From Bacteroidales bacterium (GTDB taxonomy: Bacteria; Bacteroidota; Bacteroidia; Bacteroidales; GCA-2748055), in the NCBI GenBank assembly GCA_030589895.1, contig JAUUZQ010000026.1, positions 1 through 39,914 of the forward strand: a stretch of DNA of 39,914 nucleotides, given 5' to 3'. Shown here piece after piece: positions 1-8,131 of this stretch. The position numbers and the translations under genes were made by a program. Each line of letters starts with the position of its first letter. Within the stretch, counting starts at the first letter, position 1. The notes below the pieces were generated by a model, which ran no database searches, was not told the DNA's origin, and worked only from the letters and a program-made list of their open reading frames with translations.

Positions 1-1
1 A

Positions 2-904
2 ACCTTGAGATACTTAGTTGATAGCAATCCAAACCAAAAATATGTGATACTTGGAAGTGCTTCAAGAGAATTAATCAGGCAAAGTAGCGAGACTTTAGCG
101 GGTAGAATTGCATATCACTATTTGTACGGATTTAATATTGAAGAAACTGGTAGCGAAAGTACCAATAAACTTTGGCTTAGAGGAGGCTTTCCAAGATCAT
201 ATCTTTCTGAAAATGATGAGGACAGTAAACTTTGGCGAGAAAATTTTATAACTACATTTTTAGAACGTGACATTCCTCAATTGGGTATAAACATTCCCGC
301 TCATACTCTTCGCCGATTCTGGATCATGCTCAGTAATTACAACGGACAAATTATTAATTTTTCTGAATTATCAAGATCATTTGGGATATCCGACACAACG
401 GCAAGAAACTACATTGAGCTACTGGAAGGAACATTTATGATCAGACTGTTGAGACCTTATTTCAAAAACATAGGCAAACGATTGGTCAAAAGTCCAAAGC
501 TATACTTCAATGACACAGGAATTTTCCATTCATTACTGTCGCTATATACTACTAATCAGCTAATTAATCACAATAAACTTGGAGCTTCCTGGGAAACCTT
601 TGCCCTGTTTAATTGCATTCGTATTCTGGAACTTGGGAATGAGGAGATATTTTTTTATGCCACACATTCCGGAGCTGAAATTGATCTTTTTTTTATGAAA
701 AACGGAAAAAATTGGGGTATAGAGATCAAATATCAAGATGCTCCTAAAAAAACAAAATCAATACATTCCTGTATCTCTGACCTTGAGTTAGATCATTTGT
801 GGGTAATTTATCCTGGCGAGAAAGACTATATCCTTGACGAAAAAATCTCGGTTATTTCTATCCTGAATATAAAACTAATTAAGCATGTCATTGACGGCAA
901 ATGA
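2..904 (+). CDS. ATP-binding protein with DUF4143 domain, 3' part only
   Basis: The reading frame is open to the window edge and begins in the middle of an AAA-type ATPase of the DUF4143 family, so the true start and the Walker A/B motifs lie outside. What remains starts just before the sensor-type segment LGSASRELIRQSSETLAGR, continues through a helical winged-helix-like middle (FSELSRSFGISDTTARNYIELLEG, about residues 119-142) and ends in a region with GAEIDLFF and GIEIKY, which resembles the PD-(D/E)XK nuclease-like fold of DUF4143 C-termini. Members of this family are widespread in Bacteroidota and their cellular role is poorly defined; some have been discussed as toxin-antitoxin or mobile-region passengers. 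A TTG at position 5 can serve as a formal start but is not a plausible one. Confidence 0.8.
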   Translation, partial: TLRYLVDSNPNQKYVILGSASRELIRQSSETLAGRIAYHYLYGFNIEETGSESTNKLWLRGGFPRSYLSENDEDSKLWRENFITTFLERDIPQLGINIPAHTLRRFWIMLSNYNGQIINFSELSRSFGISDTTARNYIELLEGTFMIRLLRPYFKNIGKRLVKSPKLYFNDTGIFHSLLSLYTTNQLINHNKLGASWETFALFNCIRILELGNEEIFFYATHSGAEIDLFFMKNGKNWGIEIKYQDAPKKTKSIHSCISDLELDHLWVIYPGEKDYILDEKISVISILNIKLIKHVIDGK

Positions 905-981
905 TTTTGTCACCCACATATATATTGGTACTTTTAATAAAAAAGTAAAAAACATAAGCGATATACTACTTAGTCTGATCG

Positions 982-1932
982 ATGAGAATAAAAAATACCT
1001 TGAAATCCCTTTTAATAATCCTGCACAGACATAAAAAATCTGAGCCGGATATTTATATTTTCACACTTCCCAGGGGCGGATCAACCCTCTTAACTGAGAT
1101 TTTGAATACTGATCCTCATTCCAAAACGGCAAGTGAGTCTTTTTCGCTGAATAAAGACAACAGGCAGGTATTGAGAAAATACTTTGACGATGAGTTTTTG
1201 GCTGAGCGATATGTAGATATAACTGAAGATAATCTTCAGAAGATTATTAAATATTATGGGGATTTAGCTGAAGGAAAGCATTGGAACAGTTATTATTGGA
1301 GTGATTTCTTCTCTCCAAATCATCGCTTTAATACCACAAGAACTATTTTTAAAACGCATAAAGTCACTTATTACTTTGATGATCTTATGCATTATTTTAA
1401 AAGTGATTATGGACTGTATCTGCTAAGACATCCTGTATCACATGCACTGTCGCGAATAAGAAAGGATTGGACAAGCTATATAGATTTATATGCTGAATCT
1501 GAAAAAATCAGAAAGATGCTTCCCAAAGAGGCGAAATTGAAAATTGAACAGGTCAATAAGGCAGGAACTGATCTGGAAAAGTTTATTGTTAGCTGGTGTT
1601 TGGAAAATTATGTTTTTATTCGCTGCTATCAGAATGAAAATTTACCCTCAAATGTCTTTCCTGTTTTTTATGAAGATCTTGTTGTGAATCCTGAGAAAAC
1701 TATCATGGATATTTGTGATAAAGTTAAGGTTAAATACAATAAAAGGATGCTGAATATCCTTGATGTTCCTTCCAGTGGGATTGTACACAGTACCGGCGAA
1801 ACCGGGGAGCAGATTATTGAAGGAAATACAGATTATCTGGTAAACAGATGGAGTGAGGAAATAGATAATAACAGTATGATTCAGTTTAAGGAGATACTTG
1901 ATAGCTTTGGAATAAAACTATATTCAGAATGA
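982..1932 (+). CDS. Sulfotransferase family protein
   Basis: This 316-residue protein carries the 5'-phosphosulfate-binding loop of PAPS-dependent sulfotransferases, FTLPRGGSTLLTEIL at about residues 27-41, and a 3'-phosphate-binding-like segment LLRHPVSHALSRI near residue 150. It is expected to move a sulfuryl group from PAPS to a hydroxyl or amine of a carbohydrate or other small acceptor; the acceptor cannot be read from the sequence. The length fits the family. Its stop overlaps the start of the downstream transporter by four bases (ATGA), so the two are probably translated from one message, although no functional link between them is obvious. The family call is firm; the substrate is unknown. 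Confidence 0.8.
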   Translation: MRIKNTLKSLLIILHRHKKSEPDIYIFTLPRGGSTLLTEILNTDPHSKTASESFSLNKDNRQVLRKYFDDEFLAERYVDITEDNLQKIIKYYGDLAEGKHWNSYYWSDFFSPNHRFNTTRTIFKTHKVTYYFDDLMHYFKSDYGLYLLRHPVSHALSRIRKDWTSYIDLYAESEKIRKMLPKEAKLKIEQVNKAGTDLEKFIVSWCLENYVFIRCYQNENLPSNVFPVFYEDLVVNPEKTIMDICDKVKVKYNKRMLNILDVPSSGIVHSTGETGEQIIEGNTDYLVNRWSEEIDNNSMIQFKEILDSFGIKLYSE

Positions 1933-3629
1933 ATTCAGCAGTAATTGCCCTCCTGGCACTTGTGGGATATATCATTGCCTACAGAACATACGGTAAATTT
2001 ATTGGTAAAAAGATATTGGGCATCTCAGATGAAAACAAGATGCCTGCACATGAATTCGAAGATGGTGTGGATTTTATTCCCACGAAACCCAACATACTCT
2101 TCGGACATCATTTCACAACTATTGCCGGATTAGGCCCTATAGTCGGACCTGCAATTGGGATTATCTGGGGATGGTTGCCTGCCTTTATATGGGTGTTCCT
2201 GGGAAGTATTTTTATGGGTGCTGTTCATGATTTTTCTACTATGGTTGTATCTGCCAGGAATAAGGGTATGACTATAGGAGAGCTCACCGGAAAAATCATC
2301 AGCCCGTCCAGCAAATATGCCTTGCAGTTTATTATGCAGCTATTGTTATTTATTGTACTGGCGGTCTTTGCAATGATCGTCGCGACTCTTTTCTATATTT
2401 ATCCGGAAGCTGTTCTTCCGGTATGGTTTCAGATTCCTATCGCACTGTGGTTAGGTTGGGAAATCAGAAGAGGGAAGAATGAGTTGATTTATTCAATAAT
2501 AGCATTGATTATAATGTATGGGGCAATATTGCTCGGTGTGAAATTTCCCATCATTCTTCCTGGAGATCAGCAAACTGTAGTAGTCACCTGGAGTATCTTG
2601 TTGTTTGTTTATGTCTTTTTTGCTTCTACAACACCTGTTAATGTCTTGCTTCAGCCCAGAGATTATATAAATTCCCATCAGCTGATTGTTGCAATGGCTC
2701 TCTTACTAATTGGATTGGGGATTTCTCACCCTGAAATCACTGCACCTGCAATAAACCACGAAGCATTCAAGCCCGGATCAGATGTACCATCAATGGCACC
2801 TGTCATGTTTATTATTATTGCCTGCGGTGCTATTTCCGGGTTTCATTCTTTGGCGAGTTCTGGTACTACTGTGAAGCAACTTGACAAAGAGAGTCATAGC
2901 AGGGCAATTGGATATGGGAGTATGATTACTGAGAGCTTTTTGGCGGTACTCGTACTTATGGCTATTGCCGGTGGATTGGGACTGGGAATTGAAATTGATG
3001 GTGAAACTTTCAAAGGTGCTGAAGCATTTAAACATCATTATTCAAGCTGGAGCAGTGCCAGCGGATTAGGTGCAAAATTAAGTGCATTCATCACAGGGGG
3101 AGCAAATCTTTTTTCTTCCATTGGTATACCGCATAAAATTGGAGAAGCAATGATCTCCGTATTTATTGTCTCCTTTGCAAATACTACACTGGACTCAGCT
3201 GCACGAATTCAGCGCTTGTCTCTTCAGGAATTATTTGTTAGAAAGAATGGTCAGATAATGAGGCCTATGAACAACAGGTATGCAGCTACTGCAGTAGTTG
3301 TTATAGCTGCTGCAACTATGACGTTCTTAAAACCTGGTGGACAAGGAGCTATGGTACTATGGCCACTCTTCGGCTCGCTGAATCAGCTGATGGCTGCCCT
3401 GGCATTAGGTGTTGTGACTGTATATTTGTTTGCAAAGAAAAAACCTTTTCTCTATACACTCATCCCAATGATCCTTGTTCTTGTTATTACAGTGTGGGCC
3501 ATGATTGAGAATGGAATTACATTTTTTGAGCAAAAAGAATATTTGCTGGTAGTGTTGTCAGTTATGATTATGGGACTTACCCTTTGGTTGCTTGTTACAA
3601 GTTTTAAGGCATTGATAAGTAAGCACTAA
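1929..3629 (+). CDS. cstA: Carbon starvation protein CstA family transporter
   Basis: This is a 566-residue polytopic membrane protein with about 15 hydrophobic segments along its length. It matches the CstA/BtsT family: an N-terminal YRTYGKFIGKKILGI, a following segment with EFEDGVDFIPT and FGHHFTTIAGLGPIVGPAIG, and a conserved NTTLDSAARIQR near residue 420. Family members import pyruvate or peptides during carbon limitation and act in the inner membrane. The length is that of the shorter CstA type. The start overlaps the sulfotransferase stop (ATGA), and the end overlaps the acylphosphatase stop on the other strand by four bases, so the gene is tightly packed. The substrate in this organism is inferred only from the family. 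Confidence 0.9.
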   Translation: MNSAVIALLALVGYIIAYRTYGKFIGKKILGISDENKMPAHEFEDGVDFIPTKPNILFGHHFTTIAGLGPIVGPAIGIIWGWLPAFIWVFLGSIFMGAVHDFSTMVVSARNKGMTIGELTGKIISPSSKYALQFIMQLLLFIVLAVFAMIVATLFYIYPEAVLPVWFQIPIALWLGWEIRRGKNELIYSIIALIIMYGAILLGVKFPIILPGDQQTVVVTWSILLFVYVFFASTTPVNVLLQPRDYINSHQLIVAMALLLIGLGISHPEITAPAINHEAFKPGSDVPSMAPVMFIIIACGAISGFHSLASSGTTVKQLDKESHSRAIGYGSMITESFLAVLVLMAIAGGLGLGIEIDGETFKGAEAFKHHYSSWSSASGLGAKLSAFITGGANLFSSIGIPHKIGEAMISVFIVSFANTTLDSAARIQRLSLQELFVRKNGQIMRPMNNRYAATAVVVIAAATMTFLKPGGQGAMVLWPLFGSLNQLMAALALGVVTVYLFAKKKPFLYTLIPMILVLVITVWAMIENGITFFEQKEYLLVVLSVMIMGLTLWLLVTSFKALISKH

Positions 3630-3904
3630 TACTTTACTTTGAAATCAGTGAAATCTTTGCATTTGCCTTCATAAATCTGAAGCTCATCGACATTTCCTGT
3701 ACCCGGTCCTGTTCTGCACCAGGAGATCATCTCATCTACTGCGTGGTGCTTACCCTCAATTTCAAGTAATACTGTTCCTGATCCCATGTTTTTCACATAA
3801 CCAAAAACACCAAGGTGCTTAGCCATATTTAATGCGCTGTATCTATAGCCAACTCCCTGGACTCTTCCATGCACCTCAATTCTATAATTAACAATATCAG
3901 ACAT
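3626..3904 (-). CDS. acyP: Acylphosphatase
   Basis: This 92-residue protein is the size of a complete acylphosphatase. It contains both signature stretches: GRVQGVGYRYSA near residues 14-25, with the phosphate-binding loop and catalytic arginine, and GYVKNMGSGTVLLEIEG near residues 35-51, with the catalytic asparagine. The enzyme hydrolyses carboxyl-phosphate bonds of small metabolites such as acetyl phosphate or 1,3-bisphosphoglycerate in the cytosol. It is convergent with the CstA gene, and the two stop codons overlap. It stands alone with its own upstream region. Its physiological role in bacteria is not well established. Confidence 0.93.
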   Translation of the reverse strand: MSDIVNYRIEVHGRVQGVGYRYSALNMAKHLGVFGYVKNMGSGTVLLEIEGKHHAVDEMISWCRTGPGTGNVDELQIYEGKCKDFTDFKVKY

Positions 3905-3974
3905 ATAGCAAACTTGAACTTTTGCGAAACATATTTGTTTATTCTTTTAAAGATACAAACCAACAATTAAAAAG

Positions 3975-4520
3975 ATGAGAAAATATATTTTATTATTTGT
4001 TTCAGTACTGTTTATCATGACAAATGTAGTTGCACAAAAGAATATTTATGAATTTACTGTAAAAGATATTCAGGGAAATGATTTTCCACTTTCATCATTG
4101 AAAGGGAAGAAAGTATTAATAGTTAATACAGCTTCAAAGTGCGGGTTCACGCCTCAATATGCTGATCTTGAAAAACTCTATCAAGAATATGGGGGAGAGG
4201 ATTTTGTCATTTTAGGATTTCCGGCAAATAACTTTAAAAAGCAGGAGCCGGGTACAAACGAGGAAATAGCAACTTTCTGTCAAGAGAATTATGGGGTAAG
4301 TTTTCCTATGATGAGCAAAATATCTGTTAAAGGAGAAGACGAGCATGAGCTATATACATGGCTCACCAATAAATCATTTAATGGTGTTGAAAGCAGCAAA
4401 GTAGCATGGAACTTTCAGAAATATATGATCTCTGAAGAGGGAGAGCTCATTGGACATATTCCTACAATTAAGAAGCCTTATTGCGATGAAATTATAGAGT
4501 GGTTGTCGGAAATAGAATAA
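3975..4520 (+). CDS. Secreted glutathione peroxidase family thiol peroxidase
   Basis: This 181-residue protein starts with a signal peptide (residues 1 to about 20, ending VVAQ), so it is likely exported to the periplasm. The mature part is a full thioredoxin-fold glutathione peroxidase: NTASKCGFTPQY with the peroxidatic Cys56, GFPANNF in place of the classical FPCNQF, FCQENYGVSFP with a probable resolving cysteine, and the family signature WNFQKYMI near the C-terminus. It is the non-selenium (Cys) form. Such enzymes in bacteria usually reduce lipid or hydrogen peroxides with thioredoxin rather than glutathione. The gene appears monocistronic and converges with the PAS sensor gene. Confidence 0.92.
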   Translation: MRKYILLFVSVLFIMTNVVAQKNIYEFTVKDIQGNDFPLSSLKGKKVLIVNTASKCGFTPQYADLEKLYQEYGGEDFVILGFPANNFKKQEPGTNEEIATFCQENYGVSFPMMSKISVKGEDEHELYTWLTNKSFNGVESSKVAWNFQKYMISEEGELIGHIPTIKKPYCDEIIEWLSEIE

Positions 4521-4611
4521 GTACGATTCATCCAGTATCCATCCTTTACACCAGGAAGTCAAAATGACATATAATTAAAAGAGAATAAGCCTGTTGTACA
4601 CGAGATATGTA

Positions 4612-6870
4612 TTACATAATATGAATCACCAGTGTATAGAACATCTCGTTTTTTATCTCTGTTTTGATAATTGAAATAACTTCTTCCTTACTGTTATCCT
4701 GAAAATTCATCATAATTTTCTTCTTCGCTATTTCTTTAACAGGTAATGCAGGATCGATGAAAGCATTTATTGCATGAGATTCCTGTTTCTCAGAGAAAAG
4801 AACAGTTGCTCTGTTGTTTATAACAGTTTTCCTTTTCATACCCCAGTATTTTTCAGTAGCACGATTTATTTGCAGTATAAATCCAAGATTATTAATTGTT
4901 ACAATAGGGTAGGGAAGCTCGAATAGTACGTCAGCATACATCTTCTTCTCTTCACTTATTTTTATCTTTTCCACATCCCAATTCTGGTTCATCTCCTCGA
5001 TCTGCTTCTTAAGATCAAGGCTTAAAAGACGCATCTCTTCTTCTTTTCGTTTAAGTTGCTCATGTTGGTCTCGGGCTGAGATCTCCATCTCCCTTTCCTT
5101 GGTAATTTCATAAGCAATAAATACAACTTTTTCTAATTCACCATACATGTTATCCACTGATGTAAAAGTTGCTCGAAACCATACGTCCTCTTCAAATTTC
5201 GATAACATTCTAAGCTGTCCCTGAAAAGCATTTTTAGTAATTACCTGTTCCCAGATTTCACTGAACCTCTCCTGATCACGCGTACTTATGAAATCAAATA
5301 TATTTTTCAGTACCAATTCCTTTTTAGAAAATTTCAGTGTTTTGTTAAAAAGATCGTTACTCGACAATACCCTGCCATCAGGCTTGAATTCTGCTTTTGG
5401 ACTCAGACGGTTAATTGCCTCCATCTGCCCTTCAAAATCGAGACTCTGTTTTTTCTGTTCTGTGGTATCCATAGCCAGAAAAAGAACTTTTTCCACTTCA
5501 CCATCATCTTTACGAACACATGTATAGGTAGCCATTGTCCATAAGTCCTGTCCCATTTTTGTAATGTGCTTCATATAACCTTCGAAGTGTGCGCCACCAT
5601 CTGCCAGACCTGCCCATATACTATTGAACCATTCACCATCCTTCTCATCAAGAAACATTGAAATATGTTTACCTTCTACCTCCCTGTTACCTGAATAACC
5701 TAATTTCTTTAAGAATTTTGTATTTGCATAAAGAAGCATTCCATTTGTATCATATTCTGCACGTATCAAAGTGTGATTTACAGAATTTGTAAAGCTTATA
5801 AACTTTTCTGACTGCTGTGCTGCTTCAGATTGAGTAGATTTTAACGTATCAATATTTTTCCTGACTTTTTCCTCCTGCTGAGCAAGTTTAACCGTCTGTG
5901 CCTGAGTCTCTTCAAGCAATGTAGAAGTCCTTAGGTTACTCTTAAGGATATTCAAAGTTGTTGCTGTATTTTCAGCAATTCGTTCCACAAATTGAATTTG
6001 AATCTCTTCGAGTGGAGAAAAAGATGCCAACTCAAAAACACCAAATACTTCATCATTTTGAACCAGTGGAACAATTAACAAATAGGATGGATTCGCACGT
6101 CCTAATCCTGAAGTGATTGTAAGATAACTATCAGGAATTTTGTTTGTATAATATCTTTTCTTTTCAAGAGCTGCGGCACCAATGAGACCGTCACCCCAAA
6201 GAATTTTCTTATCAGGGAATTTTTTTCTTGAATAGGCATGAGAAGCAATTAAACTCAAATACTTTTTCTTTTCCTCAACTACTGTCAAGAAGATACCTCC
6301 CTGGTTAATATCTAAATATCTTACCAGCTTTGAAATAACTGAATATCCCAGGTCTTCAAAATTAGCAGAGTGACTTCTAAGAATATCTCCGAATTCAGCA
6401 ATCCCTTCCGACATCCAATTTCTTTGTTGGTCTTCATGTCTTCTTTCCTGTTCTGCTACCCTATTATCTAAAAGCGTTTTTCTAAGTTTTGTTAAACTCT
6501 CCTCTATTTCATTATCAGCTGAAATGTCGTCAATTTCAGCATTTAAGTTTCCCAGGGTAAGATTATGTATGATAGCTTTAATAGTTCTGTTTTTCTGAGA
6601 TTCCGATTCTTCTAAATCACGAAAACTTTTGATATACTGTATGCTGTATAAACCAAACAGATGCCCTATGAACATAAAAAAAGGGATCAATGCATATATT
6701 AAATAGATAGCGGGATGATTGTGATGAATTTCATATAAGGTAGCAAAGGTAAAAGAAAGACCTTTTGCAGTGAGTAAAATTATATTTACCAGCAATGTGA
6801 GCAATACTCCAAGTAAAAAACCGGAGGATAAAAAAATAACACGAACTTCAGTTGAATCAAACTTCCTCAT
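4612..6870 (-). CDS. Membrane GAF/PAS multi-domain sensor protein without an output domain
   Basis: This 752-residue protein has two N-terminal membrane helices (about 10-35 and 52-77), a HAMP-like linker (about 90-135), a GAF domain (about 165-310, including a GDGLIGAAALEKK stretch), a coiled coil (about 315-365), two PAS domains with PAC-like ends (about 365-475 and 480-600), another coiled coil (about 600-640) and a third PAS domain running to the C-terminus. I see no histidine kinase, GGDEF, EAL, methyl-accepting or sigma-interacting domain. The protein ends within the last PAS domain. A single-domain response regulator is divergently transcribed 141 bp away, which suggests a shared signalling role, perhaps through a partner kinase. 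Domains are recognised by pattern; the signal sensed is unknown. Confidence 0.85.
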   Translation of the reverse strand: MRKFDSTEVRVIFLSSGFLLGVLLTLLVNIILLTAKGLSFTFATLYEIHHNHPAIYLIYALIPFFMFIGHLFGLYSIQYIKSFRDLEESESQKNRTIKAIIHNLTLGNLNAEIDDISADNEIEESLTKLRKTLLDNRVAEQERRHEDQQRNWMSEGIAEFGDILRSHSANFEDLGYSVISKLVRYLDINQGGIFLTVVEEKKKYLSLIASHAYSRKKFPDKKILWGDGLIGAAALEKKRYYTNKIPDSYLTITSGLGRANPSYLLIVPLVQNDEVFGVFELASFSPLEEIQIQFVERIAENTATTLNILKSNLRTSTLLEETQAQTVKLAQQEEKVRKNIDTLKSTQSEAAQQSEKFISFTNSVNHTLIRAEYDTNGMLLYANTKFLKKLGYSGNREVEGKHISMFLDEKDGEWFNSIWAGLADGGAHFEGYMKHITKMGQDLWTMATYTCVRKDDGEVEKVLFLAMDTTEQKKQSLDFEGQMEAINRLSPKAEFKPDGRVLSSNDLFNKTLKFSKKELVLKNIFDFISTRDQERFSEIWEQVITKNAFQGQLRMLSKFEEDVWFRATFTSVDNMYGELEKVVFIAYEITKEREMEISARDQHEQLKRKEEEMRLLSLDLKKQIEEMNQNWDVEKIKISEEKKMYADVLFELPYPIVTINNLGFILQINRATEKYWGMKRKTVINNRATVLFSEKQESHAINAFIDPALPVKEIAKKKIMMNFQDNSKEEVISIIKTEIKNEMFYTLVIHIM

Positions 6871-7011
6871 GATGTATTAAATGGATTCTAAATTTACACA
6901 TTATTATTTATGCTTTAAGAAGTTTTATTAACGAGCGATGTTAATATGTTTTTTTTGAGCATCCATATGCGGTTTTATTTTTTATTAATTTTAATGTATT
7001 ATCTATAGCCA

Positions 7012-7389
7012 ATGGATTCTATTCGTATTTTAGTAGTGGATGATATTTTCATAAATCGTCTTTTGCTCGCAGAACTTATTAAGTCAACAGGTAATGAAGT
7101 GGTTGTTGTTGAAAATGGAGAGGAAGCAATTGAGGTATTGCGCAAAGAGGAAATTCATATAATATTCATGGATATTGAAATGCCAGTGATGAATGGTATT
7201 GAAACTACCGAGTATATCCGAAAGGAGATGTCGTATCCGCTGAATATTATTCCCATCATTGCAATTACTGCACACAATCCAGATATCTTTTTTGAAGACT
7301 ATGCTGATGTTGGTTTTGATGAGCTCATCACGAAACCATATTCAATCGAAAAGATCCGAGAAAAGATCATAAGTTTGATGAAAAATTGA
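7012..7389 (+). CDS. Single-domain response regulator (CheY-like receiver)
   Basis: This 125-residue protein is a complete receiver domain with nothing attached. The acidic pair Asp10/Asp11 (LVVDD), the phosphoacceptor Asp54 (FMDIEMPVMNG), the switch threonine in AITAHNP and the conserved lysine in ITKPYS are all present. Proteins of this shape act by phosphorylation-dependent binding to a partner or as phosphorelay intermediates. Its neighbour is the divergent GAF/PAS membrane sensor, and no histidine kinase gene lies next to it; the nearest one in the window is at 26309-28582. It is followed by a long AT-rich stretch without genes. Confidence 0.9.
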   Translation: MDSIRILVVDDIFINRLLLAELIKSTGNEVVVVENGEEAIEVLRKEEIHIIFMDIEMPVMNGIETTEYIRKEMSYPLNIIPIIAITAHNPDIFFEDYADVGFDELITKPYSIEKIREKIISLMKN

Positions 7390-7793
7390 GAATATCCTAT
7401 TGTAAAATCTTCTATAATTATTTTTGTGCATAATGTATTCTATAGTCTAAAAAGATTATAATATATGCATATATATCATTATATGTAATTCAGCATCTAT
7501 ATAATATTATGGGTAATTTAGTTATAAATAATTTTTATGATTAAATATTTATATAATAAAGTATATACATTATATTAAATATGTATAATGATATATATTG
7601 TAAAATATTATTAATATCTTATTATACGCATATATATATATAATGATAATCATTAATTAAATTATATAATATCGTATTATATGCATTTCTATATATAATA
7701 ATGTTATTAATTTATAATAATATATATATACGTATTATTAGTATTAAGTCGATATATAGGAATATCTATGCATTACTCCTATTTATATTTTAA
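7390..7793. other. Extremely AT-rich noncoding stretch
   Basis: About 400 bp composed almost entirely of A and T, rich in TATATA runs and in variants of TATTATAYGCAT, with only scattered G or C. There is no open frame of useful length on either strand. It lies between the response regulator and the remains of a GAF-domain gene. It could be decayed DNA, a site bound by AT-specific nucleoid proteins, or a tolerated landing site for insertions. Nothing in it identifies a replication origin: no DnaA-box cluster was seen. Confidence 0.7.
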
Positions 7794-8072
7794 TTATATT
7801 ATATTGCTTAAATAGATAGAATCAAGCTCATCAAACTGATCATGCTCTTTTGCATCGATATCCATTACTGCTTTGATTACTCCATTTTCGTCCTTCACAG
7901 GCAGCGTTATTTCGGACTTTGATCTGGGGTCGCATGAAATATGGCCGGGAAATTGACTTATATGCGGTACAATTACTGTTGCATTTCTTTCTATAGCAGC
8001 CTAACAGACTCCTTTTCCATACTCCAACTCCTGACAAGTCACAGGTACCTCTGGTATGTCCCAATATGTCAT
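7794..8072 (-). pseudogene. Remnant of a GAF-domain free methionine-(R)-sulfoxide reductase
   Basis: Read on the minus strand, the segment gives PVTCQELEYGKGVC, then a TAG stop at 8001-8003, then in the same frame AAIERNATVIVPHISQFPGH, ISCDPRSKSEITLPVKDENG, a MDIDAKEHDQFDELDSIYL stretch and a TAA at 7794-7796. This is the C-terminal half of the GAF-type fRMsr (YebR/MsrC) family. All three functional cysteine positions are kept, with spacing 10 and 24 residues as in the E. coli enzyme (Cys84, Cys94, Cys118). The stop falls directly after the second cysteine. The N-terminal half of the domain is missing and the frame runs into the terminator at 8081-8115. It is therefore a broken gene, truncated and nonsense-mutated; the family assignment rests on motif recognition. 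Confidence 0.72.
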
Positions 8073-8080
8073 TAAAACAT

Positions 8081-8115
8081 AAAGAGGGCAATTCAGTTAG
8101 AATGCCCTCTTTTTT
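8081..8115. terminator. Bidirectional intrinsic terminator
   Basis: A 10-bp perfect stem, AAAGAGGGCA (8081-8090) pairing with TGCCCTCTTT (8103-8112), encloses a 12-base loop. A T run follows on the plus strand and a CTTTATGTTTT tail on the minus strand. On the minus strand it sits 17 bp after the stop of the 1256-residue fibre gene and most likely ends that transcript. Confidence 0.8.
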
Positions 8116-8131
8116 CTATAGAGTGAATTGT

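Noticed and set aside
7840-8091. 83-codon open frame on the minus strand
   Set aside because: It is in a different frame from the fRMsr remnant and has cysteine- and arginine-rich, non-protein-like content; the real homology is in the frame broken by TAG.
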